A stretch of 6,738 nt of DNA, taken from NCBI GenBank assembly GCA_934408835.1, contig CAKRVU010000071.1, forward strand, positions 1 through 6,738, given 5' to 3'. Positions 5,625 to 6,738 of the stretch are shown here, piece after piece; position 1 is the stretch's first letter; each line of letters begins with the position of its first letter. The notes under the pieces were generated by a model. The model did not search any database. It was not told the origin of the DNA and worked only from the letters and a program-made list of their open reading frames with translations. The DNA is from an uncultured Oscillospiraceae bacterium. Lineage in GTDB: Bacteria > Bacillota > Clostridia > Oscillospirales > Ruminococcaceae. The translations under genes and the position numbers were made by a program.

Positions 5625-5790
5625 GGAGAGGACGACCAACATTGTTATCTGGAAGTGTTTTTGAAATGAATTCGGTCTGATTCCAAATGGTATTAGGGAC
5701 ATTTTCAAATTTCTCCGGTGTTTTGACGATGTTCCCGGTTCAGCAAACATCTGAGTGAGAGGTTGGTTTTTTGAAACAGGGACGAGAATG
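5625..5790 (+). other. long 5' leader of the dihydrouridine synthase gene
   Basis: This is most of the roughly 185 bases between the predicted rightward start and the dus start codon. I find no recognised riboswitch or T-box. GATGTT (5728-5733) can pair with AACATC (5746-5751) across a 12-base loop, and a T6 run follows at 5767-5772. The stem is too short and too far from the T run to call a terminator. AAGGAG at 5623-5628 precedes only a 12-codon reading frame (TTG at 5642) at poor spacing. A TTGACG at 5723-5728 lacks a matching -10. Confidence 0.4.
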
Positions 5791-5796
5791 AGGAGG
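5791..5796 (+). promoter_or_regulatory. ribosome binding site deciding a TTG start for dus
   Basis: A perfect AGGAGG, 6 bases before TTG 5803-5805. The in-frame ATG at 5788-5790 sits immediately before it and has only a weak AGGG-type site upstream. A start at the ATG would place the binding site inside the coding region. Confidence 0.8.
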
Positions 5797-5802
5797 GGTA
5801 CT

Positions 5803-6738
5803 TTGCGTCAATTTCAAATCGGTGCGGTTGCGATTGAACAGACGGCGGCACTTGCGCCGATGGCGTCGGTGGCCGACTATGCGTATCGGAGCCTTTGCAA
5901 GGAGTATGGCGCCGCTTATTTGGTGGGGGAGATGGTGAGTGCAAAAGGGCTTTGTTTTCAAAAAGAGCGGGCTGCCTCGCTGCTGCGTGTTTCCCCGGCT
6001 GAAAGACCGATGGCAATTCAGTTGTTTGGCTCAGAACCGGAGTATTTTCCGCCTGCTGTTGAAATCGCACTTTCGTATCAGCCGGATATCATTGATATTA
6101 ATATGGGCTGTCCTGTGCCGAAGGTGATATCTCAAGGGAGCGGAAGCGCTTTAATGAAAACGCCTTTGTTGGCGGCGGAAATTGTTCAAAGGACGGTAAA
6201 GGCGTCCTCTGTTCCGGTTACAGTTAAAATGCGGCTCGGATGGGATGACCGTTGCTGTGATGCGGTCGACTTTGCCAAACGGATGGAGGACGCGGGCGCT
6301 ATGGCGATCACCGTGCATGGAAGGACGCGGGCGCAGATGTATTCGGGGGAAGCCGACTGGGAGGGAATTGCTGCTGTCAAACAGGCGGTAACGGTTCCGG
6401 TGATTGGCAACGGGGATGTGACTTCTCCGGAGCTGGTGAAACGGATGTATGAGCAGACCCACGTGGATTTGGTGATGATCGGAAGAGGCAGCTACGGCAG
6501 GCCGTGGCTGTTTTCTCAAGTACGGGATTATCTCGAAACAGGGGTTTATCAGCCTGATCCCGCCTTATCGGAACAGATATCTGTTTTGCGCCGTCATATA
6601 GTCCGCCTTTGCGAGGATAAGGGGGAGTTGGTTGGAATGCGTGAGGCGCGTTCGCAGGCAGCTCGTTATTGCAAAGGAATGAAAGGAGCAGCGGCTTTTC
6701 GAACGGCGTGTGGGAAGCTGCAAAGTCTTTCTGATTTT
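5803..6738 (+). CDS. dusB: tRNA-dihydrouridine synthase, DusB-like (3' end outside window)
   Basis: 312 codons are open to the right edge with no stop; only about 10-20 C-terminal residues of a typical Dus should be missing. It is an FMN- and NADPH-dependent cytoplasmic enzyme that reduces uridine to dihydrouridine in tRNA. TIM-barrel motifs numbered from TTG 5803: LAPMASVADYAYR (17-29, FMN phosphate/ring contacts; usually APMAGVTD), GEMVSAKGL (42-50), QLFG (73-76), DINMGCPVPKV (98-108) with catalytic Cys103, VKMRLGWDD (141-149) with FMN-contacting Lys142, ITVHGRTR (169-176) with His172, VIGNGDV (200-206) and MIGRGSYGRPW (225-235). The short C-terminal helical domain follows. The TTG start gives the usual Dus N-terminus; the ATG at 5788 would add five residues. 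It is divergent from polA and shares its promoter element. The subfamily assignment (DusB) is by overall likeness only. Confidence 0.95.
   Translation, partial: MRQFQIGAVAIEQTAALAPMASVADYAYRSLCKEYGAAYLVGEMVSAKGLCFQKERAASLLRVSPAERPMAIQLFGSEPEYFPPAVEIALSYQPDIIDINMGCPVPKVISQGSGSALMKTPLLAAEIVQRTVKASSVPVTVKMRLGWDDRCCDAVDFAKRMEDAGAMAITVHGRTRAQMYSGEADWEGIAAVKQAVTVPVIGNGDVTSPELVKRMYEQTHVDLVMIGRGSYGRPWLFSQVRDYLETGVYQPDPALSEQISVLRRHIVRLCEDKGELVGMREARSQAARYCKGMKGAAAFRTACGKLQSLSDF

Noticed and set aside
5642..5680. 12-codon leader peptide from TTG 5642 in the dus leader
   Set aside because: Its only binding site is 13 bases away and at the very start of the predicted transcript; the peptide has no run of regulatory codons.
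5705..6070. Minus-strand ORF of 121 codons opposite the dus gene
   Set aside because: It is a shadow of the dihydrouridine synthase reading frame, rich in Pro, Ser, Arg and His, with no start signals; the plus-strand frame carries all the Dus motifs.

Overview
The window looks like a piece of chromosome from a low-to-mid GC Gram-positive bacterium, most likely class Clostridia and possibly the Oscillospirales/Ruminococcaceae. This rests on strong AGGAGG-type ribosome binding sites, near-consensus sigma-A promoters with 17-base spacers, a TTG start backed by a perfect Shine-Dalgarno, a DNA polymerase I with a ruined proofreading site, and protein wording (for example APMASVAD in the Dus protein) that I associate with gut Clostridia. 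The taxonomy is inference; there is no rRNA or other marker.

Layout. Positions 1-251 appear to hold the start of a leftward unit that runs off the left edge: an extended -10 promoter (223-251), a leader, a textbook ribosome binding site (157-163) and an ATG at 150 followed by 50 open codons. I do not recognise the product. This stretch carries an 11-base inverted repeat, a G7 tract and an (AT)7 tract. Divergent from it, a strong rightward promoter (324-352) and a 20-base perfect palindrome precede a small zinc-ribbon/TM2 membrane protein (419-979). That gene meets the main operon tail to tail, with overlapping stop codons.

The main operon runs leftward, 5543 to 976: polA, rimI, tsaD, then a UDG-superfamily deoxyinosine glycosylase. 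All junctions overlap (17, 4 and 10 bases), so the four genes are probably translationally coupled. It joins DNA repair (gap filling and base excision of deaminated purines) to translation maintenance (threonylcarbamoyl-adenosine in tRNA and a RimI-type acetyltransferase).

At 5583-5624 lies a nearly symmetric 42-base element that reads as TTGACT-17-TAAAAT on both strands. It would fire polA leftward and, rightward after a leader of about 185 bases, a tRNA-dihydrouridine synthase gene (5803 to the right edge, 3' end cut off). The coding content is ordinary housekeeping; no new multi-gene system is evident. The most unusual signals are the symmetric bidirectional promoter and the repeat-rich leader at the left edge.
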